DNA of 64,000 bases from Methylocaldum sp. 14B (GTDB taxonomy: Bacteria; Pseudomonadota; Gammaproteobacteria; Methylococcales; Methylococcaceae), in the NCBI RefSeq assembly GCF_002005105.1, contig NZ_MSCV01000003.1, positions 62,001 to 126,000 of the forward strand, in the 5' to 3' direction. The notes under the pieces were generated by a model. The model did no database searches and was not told the DNA's origin. It saw only the letters and a list, made by a program, of their open reading frames with translations. The translations under genes were made by a program, and so were the position numbers. Below are positions 54,101-63,429 of the stretch, in pieces; positions within the stretch are counted from its first letter, which is position 1, and each line of letters opens with the position of its first letter.

Positions 54101-55105
54101 TCAGAGGGTGGGCTGGTAAAGCAAGGTCAGAGCGCCGGAAAGATTTACCGAGCTTAGTCCTAAGGTTTTCTCGATGGCGGTAAGAATATCGCGGGGCCGG
54201 GTCAGGTCGAAGGCGCCACTGACGACCCGCTCGCGGATGCGCGGATCGGCGATGATGATCTTGCCGGGGAAATAACGGTTTATCTCGTCGACCACGGCGG
54301 CGAGCGGCTGCATGTTGAACACCAAGAGTCCCTCGCGCCAGGCCGACGCCTGCCGGGCATCCACGCGGAGAACAGGGCCTATGCCGTCGATGCTGCCGGT
54401 CGCCTGCAATCCGGCGCTCAGTTCTATCGCCCGATCCTCGGCCCCCTCGGTGTAGACGCGCACCCGCCCCTCGGACACGGTGACGGTCATACGGTCATCC
54501 CGCTCGTATACGTTGAACGCGGTGCCCGTGACTTTGGCCACGCCATGAGCGGTAAGGACGATGAAGGGACGGTCTGGATCGTGTCTCACCTGGAAATAAG
54601 CTTCGCCTTCCAGGAGTTTGATCACGCGTCGTTCCGGGGAGAACTCGACCGATAAGGCTGAGTGGGTATTGAGGGAAACTCGGGAGCCGTCCTCCAGCGT
54701 AATCTCCTGCCGTTCGCCCCACTCCGTATGATAATCACTGGTCCAAAAGCGAAAAGCTCCCGGCAACCAAAGGTACATGACAAGCGCAGCAGCCAGAGAT
54801 AAGCCCACGAAGGCACGGCGCGCCGGTCGCCTAGCGACCCTTTGCCCAGCTTTACGGATGAGAGGGGTCGCATCCGTCTGTTCCGACGCCAAAGTCTCTT
54901 CTCGTTCGAAGACCCGTCGGGCCGGCTCGTCCAGCAGCGCCCAAAACATTTCGATATCCGCATAAGCCTTGGCATGCAGGGAGCTACGCTTTCGCCAGTC
55001 CTCGAAACGATTGCGATCCTCGGGCGTAACCCGGCCGGAGTGGAGTTTCGAGAACCACTCGATCGCCTCGTCGGAGATCGTCGTCTCCACGGGGTTTGGA
55101 TGCAT
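54101..55105 (-). CDS. fecR: FecR-type anti-sigma/sigma-regulator
   Basis: A 334-residue inner-membrane regulator. The cytoplasmic start (EAIEWFSKLHSGRVTPEDRNR, DUF4880-like, with DWRKRSSLHAKAYADIE) binds the sigma factor. One membrane span lies at about 98-118 (FVGLSLAAALVMYLWLPGAF). The periplasmic FecR domain follows (EITLEDGSRVSLNTHS, LLEGEAYFQV, VTGTAFNVY), ending in a secretin/STN-like region (VFNMQPLAAVVDEINRYFPG) that should meet the STN domain of the TonB receptor. It lies between fecI and the biosynthetic genes, forming a cell-surface signalling set. Confidence 0.95.
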   Translation of the reverse strand: MHPNPVETTISDEAIEWFSKLHSGRVTPEDRNRFEDWRKRSSLHAKAYADIEMFWALLDEPARRVFEREETLASEQTDATPLIRKAGQRVARRPARRAFVGLSLAAALVMYLWLPGAFRFWTSDYHTEWGERQEITLEDGSRVSLNTHSALSVEFSPERRVIKLLEGEAYFQVRHDPDRPFIVLTAHGVAKVTGTAFNVYERDDRMTVTVSEGRVRVYTEGAEDRAIELSAGLQATGSIDGIGPVLRVDARQASAWREGLLVFNMQPLAAVVDEINRYFPGKIIIADPRIRERVVSGAFDLTRPRDILTAIEKTLGLSSVNLSGALTLLYQPTL

Positions 55106-55339
55106 AACCGCTCTTTTTATCTTGTTGTCTGCGCGACGAACTGGCGTGGCACTTGCCAGCTTTTTCGATTACAGCCGGTCAACTCCTCCTTGTCAAATGA
55201 TAACGAGTTCGTTGGGAAAATAACGCTGAAAAGTACTTTGCCAGTTTGAACGCAAGTTGGTCTTACTGGGCACCATCAAGGATAGACACGTCAGAGCGGG
55301 ATTTGCCGCACCCTATTCTTTCGTAGTAGAACGTCGGCG

Positions 55340-55843
55340 CTATCTAGTCCGCATTCTATCGCGCAGAATCTTCAACGCTTTACCGACCTGTTTTTCCACA
55401 GTACGAGGGGAGATATTCAATCGCTCGGCTATTTCGGCATGACTGAGGTGCTGGACCTTGTGCAGCAGAAAGATACGGCGGCATTGCGGAGGCAGTTCAG
55501 CGATCGATTGGCCAAGGAGGTCCAACTCTTGGCCTGCTTCCGTGATCTTGTCGGGAAGCGGTTTCGGACAGATCAGGTCCTCTTCCAGCGGCTCGTGATG
55601 AGCCTGCGCCGACGCCACGGCCTGCCGCCCGTAATCGACCACCAAATTGCTGGCGATACGAAACAGGTAAGCAGGCAGATTAACTATTTCGTCGACGGAG
55701 TTTTGCTGAATAACCCGCAAATAGGCCTCCTGGACTACATCCTCCGCAGTATCGCTGCAACCGAGACGGCGCTTGAGCAATTGCAGCAAGGGTTTTCGAG
55801 TTTCCAAGTAAGTCGACTGAATAAGCGCAACGGACGATTTCAT
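55340..55843 (-). CDS. fecI: FecI-type ECF sigma factor
   Basis: A 167-residue extracytoplasmic-function sigma factor. Region 2 spans about 10-75 (DTAEDVVQEAYLRVIQ; LPAYLFRIASNLVVDYGRQ) and region 4 about 105-160 (LPPQCRRIFLLHKVQHLSH, IAERLNISPRTVEKQVGKAL). The form is that of the iron-starvation FecI/PvdS/FpvI group. It should direct transcription of the receptor and possibly the biosynthetic genes when released by FecR. An AAGGA site precedes ATG 55843. I see no convincing Fur box upstream. Confidence 0.95.
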   Translation of the reverse strand: MKSSVALIQSTYLETRKPLLQLLKRRLGCSDTAEDVVQEAYLRVIQQNSVDEIVNLPAYLFRIASNLVVDYGRQAVASAQAHHEPLEEDLICPKPLPDKITEAGQELDLLGQSIAELPPQCRRIFLLHKVQHLSHAEIAERLNISPRTVEKQVGKALKILRDRMRTR

Positions 55844-56271
55844 TTATTGTTGTTCCTTAACGGGTCTTGGCGCCATCGAGGAGCAAGTACAGTTTTCAAG
55901 CCTCGAGAGGAAGATCGTGGCTGAACTATCCGAGCAAGGTCTGTGCCGAGCGCATTTCCGCGCCTGATTCGAGTGGGAATCTAGATGTAGCCTCGCAAAC
56001 TAGGGCTTATGACTCACTATATGCGGCATATCACACAGCTCTACCATGCCCGGCGCTTCGCTTCTCAAGCTTTACGGTGCCTTGCAGCCGCCTCCGAGCA
56101 TCTTTGGGATAGCAGTGAGGGATTAGCCTCGGTTAAACGTTTATCGGATAAGGAACAACCAAAGAGAATGGTCGTTAGAATCAGGCGGGAGCGAAAGTCC
56201 AGTCTTGAGCAGAAATTGGGCATTCGCTCAAAATGAAAAAGGCCTGCATCGCTGCAAGCCTTTGTTTTACT
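55844..56271. other. Gene-free stretch between fecI and the tRNA gene
   Basis: About 428 bp. Short open frames here have no ribosome binding sites and no family likeness. The right end holds the terminator of the tRNA transcript; the fecI promoter should lie in the left part. Confidence 0.6.
56230..56263 (-). terminator. Terminator after tRNA-Ile
   Basis: On the minus strand AAAGGCTTGCA pairs with TGCAGGCCTTT (one mismatch) around GCGA, followed by a T-rich run. It lies 9 bp beyond the tRNA 3' end and would end the rpsU-dnaG-rpoD-tRNA transcript. Confidence 0.85.
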
Positions 56272-56348
<77 letters not shown>

Positions 56349-56360
56349 GAGAACTGGTCG

Positions 56361-58154
56361 TTAATCCATGTCAAGGAAACTGCGTAGTTGCTCGGAACGC
56401 GAAGGATGACGGAGTTTGCGCAATGCCTTGGCTTCGATCTGACGAATACGCTCGCGGGTCACGTCGAACTGCTTGCCCACTTCTTCCAAGGTGTGGTCGG
56501 TATTCATATCAATTCCGAAACGCATCCGCAAGACTTTCGCTTCTCTAGCCGTCAATCCGGCCAACACTTGCTGAGTCGTTTCGCGCAAGCTTGCGACGGT
56601 CGCATGCTCGATCGGAGACATCACCCGAGAATCTTCGATGAAATCACCCAAATGCGAGTCCTCATCATCGCCGATGGGGGTTTCCATGGAAATGGGTTCC
56701 TTGGCGATCTTTAGAACCTTGCGAACCTTATCTTCGGGCATATCCATGCGGACCGCCAGTTCTTCCGGCGTCGCTTCCCGTCCCATTTCCTGCAACATCT
56801 GACGCGAGATACGGTTCAGTTTATTGATCGTCTCGATCATGTGCACCGGAATTCGGATGGTGCGCGCCTGATCGGCAATCGAACGCGTAATTGCCTGGCG
56901 AATCCACCACGTCGCATAGGTGGAAAACTTGTAACCGCGTCGATATTCGAATTTATCGACCGCCTTCATTAGGCCGATGTTTCCTTCCTGGATCAAATCG
57001 AGGAACTGCAATCCCCGATTGGTATATTTTTTGGCAATGGAAATGACCAAACGCAAATTGGCTTCGATCATCTCCTTTTTGGCGAGACGTGCCTGGCTCT
57101 CGCCAACAGAGACGCGCCGATTGATTTCTTTAATATCGGCGATCGACAGTTGATTATCTTTTTCTATCTGCGCCAGTTTGCTTTGCGCACGCCTCACCTC
57201 GTCGGCATAAGAAGCCAATATCTCACCATAGCGCGCCCCCAACAGTTTCTGAAACCAATCGGGATTGCTTTCGTTACCAGCGAAAGAGGCGATGAATTCT
57301 GCGCGCGGCATTTTTGCTTTGACGACGCAGATATCCTGAATAATCCGCTCCTGCTCCCGAATCTTCTCGACCGCACTGTGCAACAGATCGGTCAACTCCT
57401 TGAAAAACTGGGGCGTTTTCTTGAACTCCATGAAACTTTCCGCAAGAGAGTCGAACGCTTTCTGCGTACGTTCATGGTGATAACCGTGCTTGTGATGTGC
57501 ATTGACAGCAGCTTTGTGCTGCTTGTTGAAAAGCTCGAGCTTCTCTCTAACGAGTTCCGGGTCAGGCCCACTCTCGGTTTCATCGAGAATTTCGGTGTCG
57601 GCCTCTTCATCCAGCAAGACCTCTTCCGACTGGGCTGCCGGATCGAAAAAGTCGGAAATCAAGTCCGACAACCGAGCCTCTCCTTTTTCGACAGCATCGA
57701 AGGCCCTGATAAAATGATCCATCGCAGCTGGAAAACGAACCAACTCATTCGCCGCTTGGTTCAGTCCTTCCTCGATGCGCTTGGCGATGCTCAGCTCACC
57801 TTCGCGGGTCAGCAGCTCGACCGTTCCCATCTCACGCATGTACATACGTACGGGATCTGTGGTCCTGCCCAATTCGGCATCAACGGAGGAAGCAAGTGCC
57901 GCAGCGACTTCCGCCGCTTCGTCCTCATCTTCCTCGGTAACAACGGCAGGTTCGGGAATCAAATCTGCATCCGGCACATCCTCGTGCACCTCAATTCCCA
58001 TATCATTGATCATGCAGATGATGTCTTCCATCTGCTCCGGATCGACGATATCGCTGGGTAAGTGGTCATTCACCTCGGAAAAAGTGAGGTAACCTTGCAT
58101 TTTACCTTTGGCGATAAGCTCTTTAAGCTGAGATTGCTGTTGTTCCAGATTCAT
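56361..58154 (-). CDS. rpoD: RNA polymerase primary sigma factor (sigma-70)
   Basis: A 597-residue housekeeping sigma factor. Region 1.1 begins [20 protein letters not shown]; region 1.2 is [11 protein letters not shown]; the acidic non-conserved insert typical of proteobacteria follows; regions 2.3-2.4 read [20 protein letters not shown] and region 4.2 ends with [23 protein letters not shown] 58154 was chosen because it lines up with the E. coli start; an upstream TTG at 58190 would add 12 residues. It is the last protein gene of the rpsU-yqeY-dnaG-rpoD series. Confidence 0.98.
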   Translation of the reverse strand: MNLEQQQSQLKELIAKGKMQGYLTFSEVNDHLPSDIVDPEQMEDIICMINDMGIEVHEDVPDADLIPEPAVVTEEDEDEAAEVAAALASSVDAELGRTTDPVRMYMREMGTVELLTREGELSIAKRIEEGLNQAANELVRFPAAMDHFIRAFDAVEKGEARLSDLISDFFDPAAQSEEVLLDEEADTEILDETESGPDPELVREKLELFNKQHKAAVNAHHKHGYHHERTQKAFDSLAESFMEFKKTPQFFKELTDLLHSAVEKIREQERIIQDICVVKAKMPRAEFIASFAGNESNPDWFQKLLGARYGEILASYADEVRRAQSKLAQIEKDNQLSIADIKEINRRVSVGESQARLAKKEMIEANLRLVISIAKKYTNRGLQFLDLIQEGNIGLMKAVDKFEYRRGYKFSTYATWWIRQAITRSIADQARTIRIPVHMIETINKLNRISRQMLQEMGREATPEELAVRMDMPEDKVRKVLKIAKEPISMETPIGDDEDSHLGDFIEDSRVMSPIEHATVASLRETTQQVLAGLTAREAKVLRMRFGIDMNTDHTLEEVGKQFDVTRERIRQIEAKALRKLRHPSRSEQLRSFLDMD

Positions 58155-58238
58155 CAACTGACCCGCGACTGCTGTATGCCCGCAAAACAATACAGTATAT
58201 TAAAAGTTTGAGAAAACAGGAAACTTAAGTTACCGGCC

Positions 58239-59966
58239 TCATTGACTCATGAGCACTCGCATTTCCTCCCGCTCTTCGGAACTGAGCTGCATTTTTTTCG
58301 ATTTCTTGATGAGCTCATCCAAACGCTCCCGCTTGAGCTGATGACTGAAACGCATTAAAGCATCTGAGAACTCAGCTCGTATACCTTCCTTGGGCAACAA
58401 AGTATCCCACTCTATGAGGTTGGCGATAAAATTTTCCTCCGGCGCACCGCGAAAATGCTCCAGGATGCCGCCGCTAGTCGAACCCGGATTTTCATCCAGA
58501 ATCCGGAGCACCTTTTCGATTAAGTATCCATTCTTATTAACCGTACGCAGCTTACTACGCAGGTCAGCCCCAACCATGGCCGCAAGTTCTGGATTCTGGA
58601 CCAGAAGCGCCAAAAGGATACGTGATGCAGAGGGCTGCACTCGACCTCTTACGGATGCAACCCTTGATTCCGACGGCCCTACAAGCTTAGCCGATTTATC
58701 GGATGGTTCGACTACCCCATGCCCCGCAAGTTCCTCCAGACGTTTGTCGATCATCTCACGAAAAACACCAGCAGGTAACTTACCAATCAATGGTTTGGCT
58801 TTGTTAATCAAAGCGGCGCGTCCCTCTAAGGTGCCTAAATCAAGCCGACGCACCAAACACCTGAAGAAATAGTCAGAGAAAGGTAACGCGGTATCGAGAC
58901 GGTTTAGGAAAGCATCCGCACCCTCCGATCGGACCAAGGAATCAGGATCTTGCCCCTCCGGCAAAACCAGAAATCGGATTTGCCGTCCGTCCCGTAAGAA
59001 CGAAAGGCTTGCTTCGAGCGCTTTCCAGGCAGCCTTCTGTCCCGCAGAATCTCCGTCGAAACAAAAAACCAGTTCATCCGTATAACGGAAAAGCAGCTCG
59101 ACATGATCAGCGGACGTAGCAGTTCCAAGCGTTGCAACCGAATTGGAAATGCCGTTTTGAGCCAAGGCGATCACATCCATATAGCCCTCGACCACGACGA
59201 TGCGCTCCGGCCTCGGAGACTGCTTTAACAGCTCGTATAGTCCATATACTTCCTTGTGCTTTTTGAAAACGATAGTCTCGGGCGAATTGAGATATTTCGG
59301 CGTTTCGTCGCCCATCACCCGTCCGCCAAAGCCCACCACCCTGCCTCGGCGATCCCGAATGGGAAAGATAATACGATCCCTGAATCTGTCATAAGCCTTA
59401 TCGTCTTTCATGATCATAAGACCCGCCGCCTCCAGCAGCTCCCGCGAAAACTCCGACGGTAGATTTTGCCACCCCGGAGGAGCATAACCCAAGCGATATC
59501 GCTGAGCGAGTTCGCCGCTGACCCCTCTGCGTTTCAAATATGTGATAGCTCGCGACGTTTCGGGATGGACTTTAAACTGGTGTGCATAGAATCGGGAAAC
59601 AGCATCCTGCAGTTCGTAAATGGCCTTCGCCATCTTAGACTGCGGATCTACCGTCGCACTCTGGGCGTCTACCGGAATTTTCAACCCCGCCGACGCAGCG
59701 AGACTTTCCACCGCTTCGACAAAACTCAGATGGTCATAGCCCATCAGAAAATCAATGGCATTACCGTGTGCGCCGCAACCAAAGCAATGGTAAAACTGCT
59801 TATCGCGACTTACGGTAAAGCTGGGTGTTTTTTCACTATGAAAAGGACAACGAGCAGTAAAGTTGCTGCCGGCTTGCTTAAGCGGCACGCGCGCATCAAC
59901 CAGATCGACCAGATCGATACGAGCGATCAGTTCTTGAATGAATTGACGGGGAATCTTGCCGGCCAT
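58239..59966 (-). CDS. dnaG: DNA primase
   Basis: A 575-residue primase that makes RNA primers at the replication fork. The N-terminal CHC2 zinc site (CPFHSEKTPSFTV, HCFGCGAHGN), the catalytic core motif DRFRDRIIFPIRD, the TOPRIM segment VVVEGYMDVIALAQ with FCFDGDSAGQKAA, and a C-terminal DnaB-interaction region are all present. It lies 84 bp before rpoD and 63 bp after the yqeY gene, within the macromolecular synthesis operon. Confidence 0.98.
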   Translation of the reverse strand: MAGKIPRQFIQELIARIDLVDLVDARVPLKQAGSNFTARCPFHSEKTPSFTVSRDKQFYHCFGCGAHGNAIDFLMGYDHLSFVEAVESLAASAGLKIPVDAQSATVDPQSKMAKAIYELQDAVSRFYAHQFKVHPETSRAITYLKRRGVSGELAQRYRLGYAPPGWQNLPSEFSRELLEAAGLMIMKDDKAYDRFRDRIIFPIRDRRGRVVGFGGRVMGDETPKYLNSPETIVFKKHKEVYGLYELLKQSPRPERIVVVEGYMDVIALAQNGISNSVATLGTATSADHVELLFRYTDELVFCFDGDSAGQKAAWKALEASLSFLRDGRQIRFLVLPEGQDPDSLVRSEGADAFLNRLDTALPFSDYFFRCLVRRLDLGTLEGRAALINKAKPLIGKLPAGVFREMIDKRLEELAGHGVVEPSDKSAKLVGPSESRVASVRGRVQPSASRILLALLVQNPELAAMVGADLRSKLRTVNKNGYLIEKVLRILDENPGSTSGGILEHFRGAPEENFIANLIEWDTLLPKEGIRAEFSDALMRFSHQLKRERLDELIKKSKKMQLSSEEREEMRVLMSQ

Positions 59967-60029
59967 CGTTTATACCGGCAGCTCAGTTCACGCTACGCCG
60001 TTCCTAAAAAACATCAAGACTACCGTGTC

Positions 60030-60479
60030 CTAGCCGCTTAACAGGCTTTTGACCCGCAAGCTAACCATCGACATATCGGCTCGCCCCTGCATTTTTGGCT
60101 TCAGCACGGCCATAACTTTGCCCATATCGCCGACTCCGGAAGCACCCGATTCCGCCAAAGCCTCCTTGATCAGAGACTCCACTTCCTCTTCGCTCAACGC
60201 TTGCGGCAAGTATTCCTGAATAACGCCAAGCTCCGCCTGTTCCGCAGCAACCAAATCATCCCGCCCTGCCGATTGAAATTGCGTGATGGATTCACGCCGC
60301 TGCTTGACCATCTTGTCCAGAACGGCAAGGACTTGCGCATCATCCAACTGAATCCGCTCGTCCACCTCGCGCTGCTTGATGGCGGCCATTATCAGCCGAA
60401 TGACGCCCAGCCGATCTTTTTCTCCGGCTTTCATGGCGGCTTTCATATCCGCCTGGAGACGTTCTTTCAATACGCTCAT
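60030..60479 (-). CDS. GatB/YqeY domain protein
   Basis: A 149-residue YqeY-family protein, built from two helical bundles like the tail of the GatB amidotransferase subunit and thought to contact tRNA. Typical segments are MKAAMKAGEKDRLGVIRLI, VLDKMVKQRRESITQF and LVAAEQAELGVIQEYLPQ, then GVGDMGKVMAVLKPKMQGR. Its cellular role is not established. The place between rpsU and dnaG is common in gammaproteobacteria. It starts 12 bp after rpsU ends, without a strong ribosome binding site, so it may be coupled to rpsU translation. Confidence 0.94.
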   Translation of the reverse strand: MSVLKERLQADMKAAMKAGEKDRLGVIRLIMAAIKQREVDERIQLDDAQVLAVLDKMVKQRRESITQFQSAGRDDLVAAEQAELGVIQEYLPQALSEEEVESLIKEALAESGASGVGDMGKVMAVLKPKMQGRADMSMVSLRVKSLLSG

Positions 60480-60491
60480 CGAAAGGGGCTA

Positions 60492-60725
60492 TCAGGTTTG
60501 CGGACGCCCTTTGCGCAAATTCTGCAGAGCAAACCGTTCGCGGGAAAGCTTTTTCAGATGCCGCTTCACTGCTGCAGCCGCTTTGCGCTTACGTTCCTCG
60601 GTCGGTTTCTCGTAGAATTCGCGGCGGCGCACTTCGGAAAGAATACCGGCCTTCTCGCAGGCACGTTTAAAACGACGGATAGCAATTTCAAAGGGCTCGT
60701 TTTCTCTAAGCTTAATCGACGGCAT
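60492..60725 (-). CDS. rpsU: 30S ribosomal protein S21
   Basis: A 77-residue basic protein needed for initiation on the small ribosomal subunit. The sequence [20 protein letters not shown] followed by [20 protein letters not shown] is S21. It is slightly longer than the 71 residues of E. coli. ATG 60725 is preferred because it gives the standard start and follows GGGAAG. First gene of the operon that leads to dnaG and rpoD. Confidence 0.97.
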   Translation of the reverse strand: MPSIKLRENEPFEIAIRRFKRACEKAGILSEVRRREFYEKPTEERKRKAAAAVKRHLKKLSRERFALQNLRKGRPQT

Positions 60726-60799
60726 GTAGCTTCCCAAGATTGATGACTAAAATGACGAAATTCCCGAGGCAGGATTACCCCGCCAACTTAAAAGTGCTA

Positions 60800-60828
60800 A
60801 TTATACTCACTACAGAGCGCAAGGTAAA
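60800..60828 (-). promoter_or_regulatory. Sigma-70 promoter for rpsU-yqeY-dnaG-rpoD
   Basis: On the minus strand TTTACC (60823-60828) and a perfect TATAAT (60800-60805) are exactly 17 bp apart, 75 bp before the rpsU start. It lies in the 114 bp divergent space shared with tsaD. Confidence 0.65.
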
Positions 60829-60839
60829 AGTCAATTTGT

Positions 60840-61877
60840 ATGTACGTACTCGGCATTGAAACATCCTGCGATGAAACGGGCGTGGCGATCTATCACGCCA
60901 CCAAGGGACTTTTGGCCCATCGCCTGTATAGTCAGGTAAAAACTCATGCGGAGTATGGAGGCGTAGTACCCGAACTGGCCTCCCGTGATCACATCAAAAA
61001 ACTGGTTCCGCTGATTCGGCAAGTAATCGCAGACGCCCGCATTTCCAAACGGCAAATCGACGGAATCGCTTATACAGCCGGCCCGGGATTGATCGGCGCG
61101 CTCCTGGTAGGCGCTTCCGTCGCCCGCAGCCTAGCATGGGCATGGGAAATTCCATCGATAGGGGTACATCACATGGAAGGCCATTTGCTCGCGCCCTTAA
61201 TGGAGTCCGACCCACCCGATTTTCCGTTTATCGCGCTCCTCGTTTCCGGTGGCCACACCCAGCTCGTCGAGGTAGAAGGCATCGGCCTGTATCACATTTT
61301 GGGAGAATCGGTGGATGATGCCGCCGGGGAAGCCTTCGACAAAACCGCCAAGATGCTTGATCTGGGCTATCCAGGAGGTCCCGCGATCGCAGAATTGGCC
61401 GAGGAAGGCGACGAGCATCGGTTTGAATTCCCTCGCCCCATGACCGATCGGCCAGGTCTCGATTTCAGCTTCAGCGGCCTTAAAACGCATACGTTACAAA
61501 CATTCGCATCCACCGCCAAAACTCGACAGGATAAAGCGGACATTGCCAAGGCATTCCAGGATGCGGTGGTCGATACACTGACGATCAAATGCCGGCGGGC
61601 GCTCAAGGAAAGCGGGCTCACCCGCTTAGTGGTCGCGGGCGGGGTCAGCGCCAACCGATCTATGCGCGACAAACTTCAGCACATGGCTAGCGAAGAAAAC
61701 TGCCGGGTTTATTTTCCGCGACTCGAATTTTGCGGCGATAACGGCGCCATGATCGCATTTGCCGGCTGCCAGAGACTGCTCGCCGGCCAAACGGAGCCCC
61801 CCGAGATCAACGCTCTTCCGCGGTGGCCCTTAAGCAAGTTAGCACCGCTCGCCCTATCGCAAGAGTCAACAGCCTAA
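60840..61877 (+). CDS. tsaD: tRNA N6-threonylcarbamoyladenosine transferase subunit
   Basis: A 345-residue TsaD (formerly Gcp/YgjD), which transfers threonylcarbamoyl to A37 of tRNAs that read ANN codons, working with TsaB, TsaC and TsaE. The metal-binding His111 and His115 are in [12 protein letters not shown]; the ATP site includes [25 protein letters not shown] and [13 protein letters not shown]. Divergent from rpsU, the usual gammaproteobacterial arrangement. Confidence 0.98.
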   Translation: MYVLGIETSCDETGVAIYHATKGLLAHRLYSQVKTHAEYGGVVPELASRDHIKKLVPLIRQVIADARISKRQIDGIAYTAGPGLIGALLVGASVARSLAWAWEIPSIGVHHMEGHLLAPLMESDPPDFPFIALLVSGGHTQLVEVEGIGLYHILGESVDDAAGEAFDKTAKMLDLGYPGGPAIAELAEEGDEHRFEFPRPMTDRPGLDFSFSGLKTHTLQTFASTAKTRQDKADIAKAFQDAVVDTLTIKCRRALKESGLTRLVVAGGVSANRSMRDKLQHMASEENCRVYFPRLEFCGDNGAMIAFAGCQRLLAGQTEPPEINALPRWPLSKLAPLALSQESTA

Positions 61878-61899
61878 ACAAGCGGCAATTCTGAAACCG

Positions 61900-62490
61900 T
61901 CAGGCTTTACGCCCGATCCGCGCTTCCTGTCCATGACGCAAACGCTCGATATTTCCCCGATGCCGCCAAATCAGAAACAAGACCATCACGACCGAGGCGC
62001 CAATCAACGCCTCGGAACCGGTCAAAAGCCAAACGTAGACGGGTGCCAGAACGGACGCAGCCAAAGCCGCAAGCGACGAGATACGCGAGACGAAAGCAAT
62101 CGCAATCCACGTCAATAGAGCAGCCAAGCCTACCATCCATGAAAATCCCAAGAGTACCCCCAAGGCTGTGGCAACGCCTTTGCCGCCCTTAAACTGGAAA
62201 AATACCGGGTAAAGATGGCCAAAAAATGCCGCCAACCCCACCAAAGCGATCACAAGCAGGTCAGCGTCAAAAGCCTTGGCCAACAAGATCGGAACCAACC
62301 CCTTGGCGGCATCTCCTAACAAGGTAATCGCGGCTGCTTTTTTACCACCCAACCGCAGCACATTGGTCGCACCGGGGTTTTTCGAGCCCTGTTCTCGGGG
62401 ATCGGGAAGGCGAAACAATCGGCTTACGATTACCGCACTGGATAGCGAGCCTAGGAAATAGGCCAAAGGAACTAAAAACCACACCGCCAT
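61900..62490 (-). CDS. plsY: Glycerol-3-phosphate acyltransferase (acyl-phosphate dependent)
   Basis: A 196-residue inner-membrane enzyme with about five spans that starts phospholipid synthesis by acylating glycerol 3-phosphate from acyl-phosphate. The three cytoplasmic motifs are present: YFLGSLSSAV, GSKNPGATNVLRLGGKKAA and FKGGKGVATALGVLLG. It is convergent with tsaD (22 bp apart) and divergent from folB. Confidence 0.97.
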   Translation of the reverse strand: MAVWFLVPLAYFLGSLSSAVIVSRLFRLPDPREQGSKNPGATNVLRLGGKKAAAITLLGDAAKGLVPILLAKAFDADLLVIALVGLAAFFGHLYPVFFQFKGGKGVATALGVLLGFSWMVGLAALLTWIAIAFVSRISSLAALAASVLAPVYVWLLTGSEALIGASVVMVLFLIWRHRGNIERLRHGQEARIGRKA

Positions 62491-62573
62491 GCGCTTATTA
62501 TGTATCCTGGTTGCCAGTTTTGTAATTTTTATGTTACCAATTCGCGAAATAGCGAAAACCGGTCGGATTGACG

Positions 62574-62939
62574 ATGGACATTATATTTCTACGCGGCCTT
62601 GAGATCGAGACGGTGATCGGCATCTACGATTGGGAGAGAAAGATCAAGCAAACCATCCTGATCGATTTGGAAATGGGTACCGACATCCGCGAGGCGGCGG
62701 CATCGGACAATATCGAACACACGCTCGACTACAAAGCGGTGTCCAAACGCATCATTTCTTTCGTGGAAGAAAGCGACTTCTTTCTCGTGGAAACTCTAGC
62801 CGAGAAGGTCGCTCAAATCGTTATCGATGAATTTGATGTGCCGTGGCTTAGGTTGACGCTAAACAAGAAGGGCGCGATCCGTAAAGCCAGCGATGTCGGA
62901 ATCATTATCGAAAGAGGAGATAAACGAAAATATGCCTGA
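62574..62939 (+). CDS. folB: Dihydroneopterin aldolase
   Basis: A 121-residue folate-pathway enzyme that cleaves dihydroneopterin to 6-hydroxymethyl-dihydropterin and glycolaldehyde. Typical segments are LRGLEIETVIGIYDWER, the catalytic Glu in GIYDWE, TLDYKAVSKRI, VETLAEKVAQI and TLNKKGAIRKASDVGI with the conserved Lys. ATG 62574 is used; an in-frame TTG two codons upstream is less likely. Its stop overlaps the folK start by 8 bp. Confidence 0.96.
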   Translation: MDIIFLRGLEIETVIGIYDWERKIKQTILIDLEMGTDIREAAASDNIEHTLDYKAVSKRIISFVEESDFFLVETLAEKVAQIVIDEFDVPWLRLTLNKKGAIRKASDVGIIIERGDKRKYA

Positions 62940-63429
62940 TGTTTTCCTGAGCATCGGCAGCAATATCGAAAGAGAAAAGCACATTCCTTCCGCTTTGAGA
63001 GAGCTGGAAGAGCGTGTCGGCTCGTTGACTGTCTCCGGCGTTTACGAAAGCGAAGCGGTAGGCTTCGAAGGCGCTCGCTTTTACAACTTGGTAGCGGCCT
63101 TTTCCACCGAACTCCCGGTATCCGAGATCGCAAAGATCCTGAGCGAGATCGAAAACAATCATGGGCGTACACGAGATTGCAAAAAGTTCTCCTCGCGTAC
63201 CCTCGATATCGATTTGATTCTTTACGGCGACGAGGTGCTCCAAGAAGGAAAGCTTACATTGCCGCGCGAGGACATCACCCGTTACGCCTTCGTATTGGAG
63301 CCGCTCGCGGAGATCGCGCCGAATCGAAAGCATCCGGTGATCGGCGAGACCTACGCCGAGCTGTGGGCCAAATTCGACAAGACTAGCGTCAACCAGTGGC
63401 GGGTGGGCTCGGTTTCGGATATCAGCTGA
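62932..63429 (+). CDS. folK: Hydroxymethyl-dihydropterin pyrophosphokinase
   Basis: A 165-residue enzyme that adds pyrophosphate from ATP to the product of FolB. The start FLSIGSNIEREKHI, SGVYESEAVGFEG, and the Mg-binding SSRTLDIDLILYGDEV with LTLPREDITRYAFVLEPL are clear. ATG 62932 follows AGGAG and lies within the end of folB, so the two are translationally coupled. Its end overlaps the convergent SDR gene by 8 bp. Confidence 0.97.
   Translation: MPDVFLSIGSNIEREKHIPSALRELEERVGSLTVSGVYESEAVGFEGARFYNLVAAFSTELPVSEIAKILSEIENNHGRTRDCKKFSSRTLDIDLILYGDEVLQEGKLTLPREDITRYAFVLEPLAEIAPNRKHPVIGETYAELWAKFDKTSVNQWRVGSVSDIS

Noticed and set aside
55192-55210. Possible Fur box (AAATGATAACGAG) before fecR
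   Set aside because: Only about half of the 19 bp consensus matches; too weak to report as a site, though iron control is likely.
22530-56000. Genomic island with transposase or integrase
   Set aside because: No transposase, integrase or attachment-site repeats are seen in or beside the cluster, although composition hints at mosaic origin.
56009-56236. 75-codon plus-strand frame upstream of the tRNA terminator
   Set aside because: No ribosome binding site or family likeness; composition looks non-coding.
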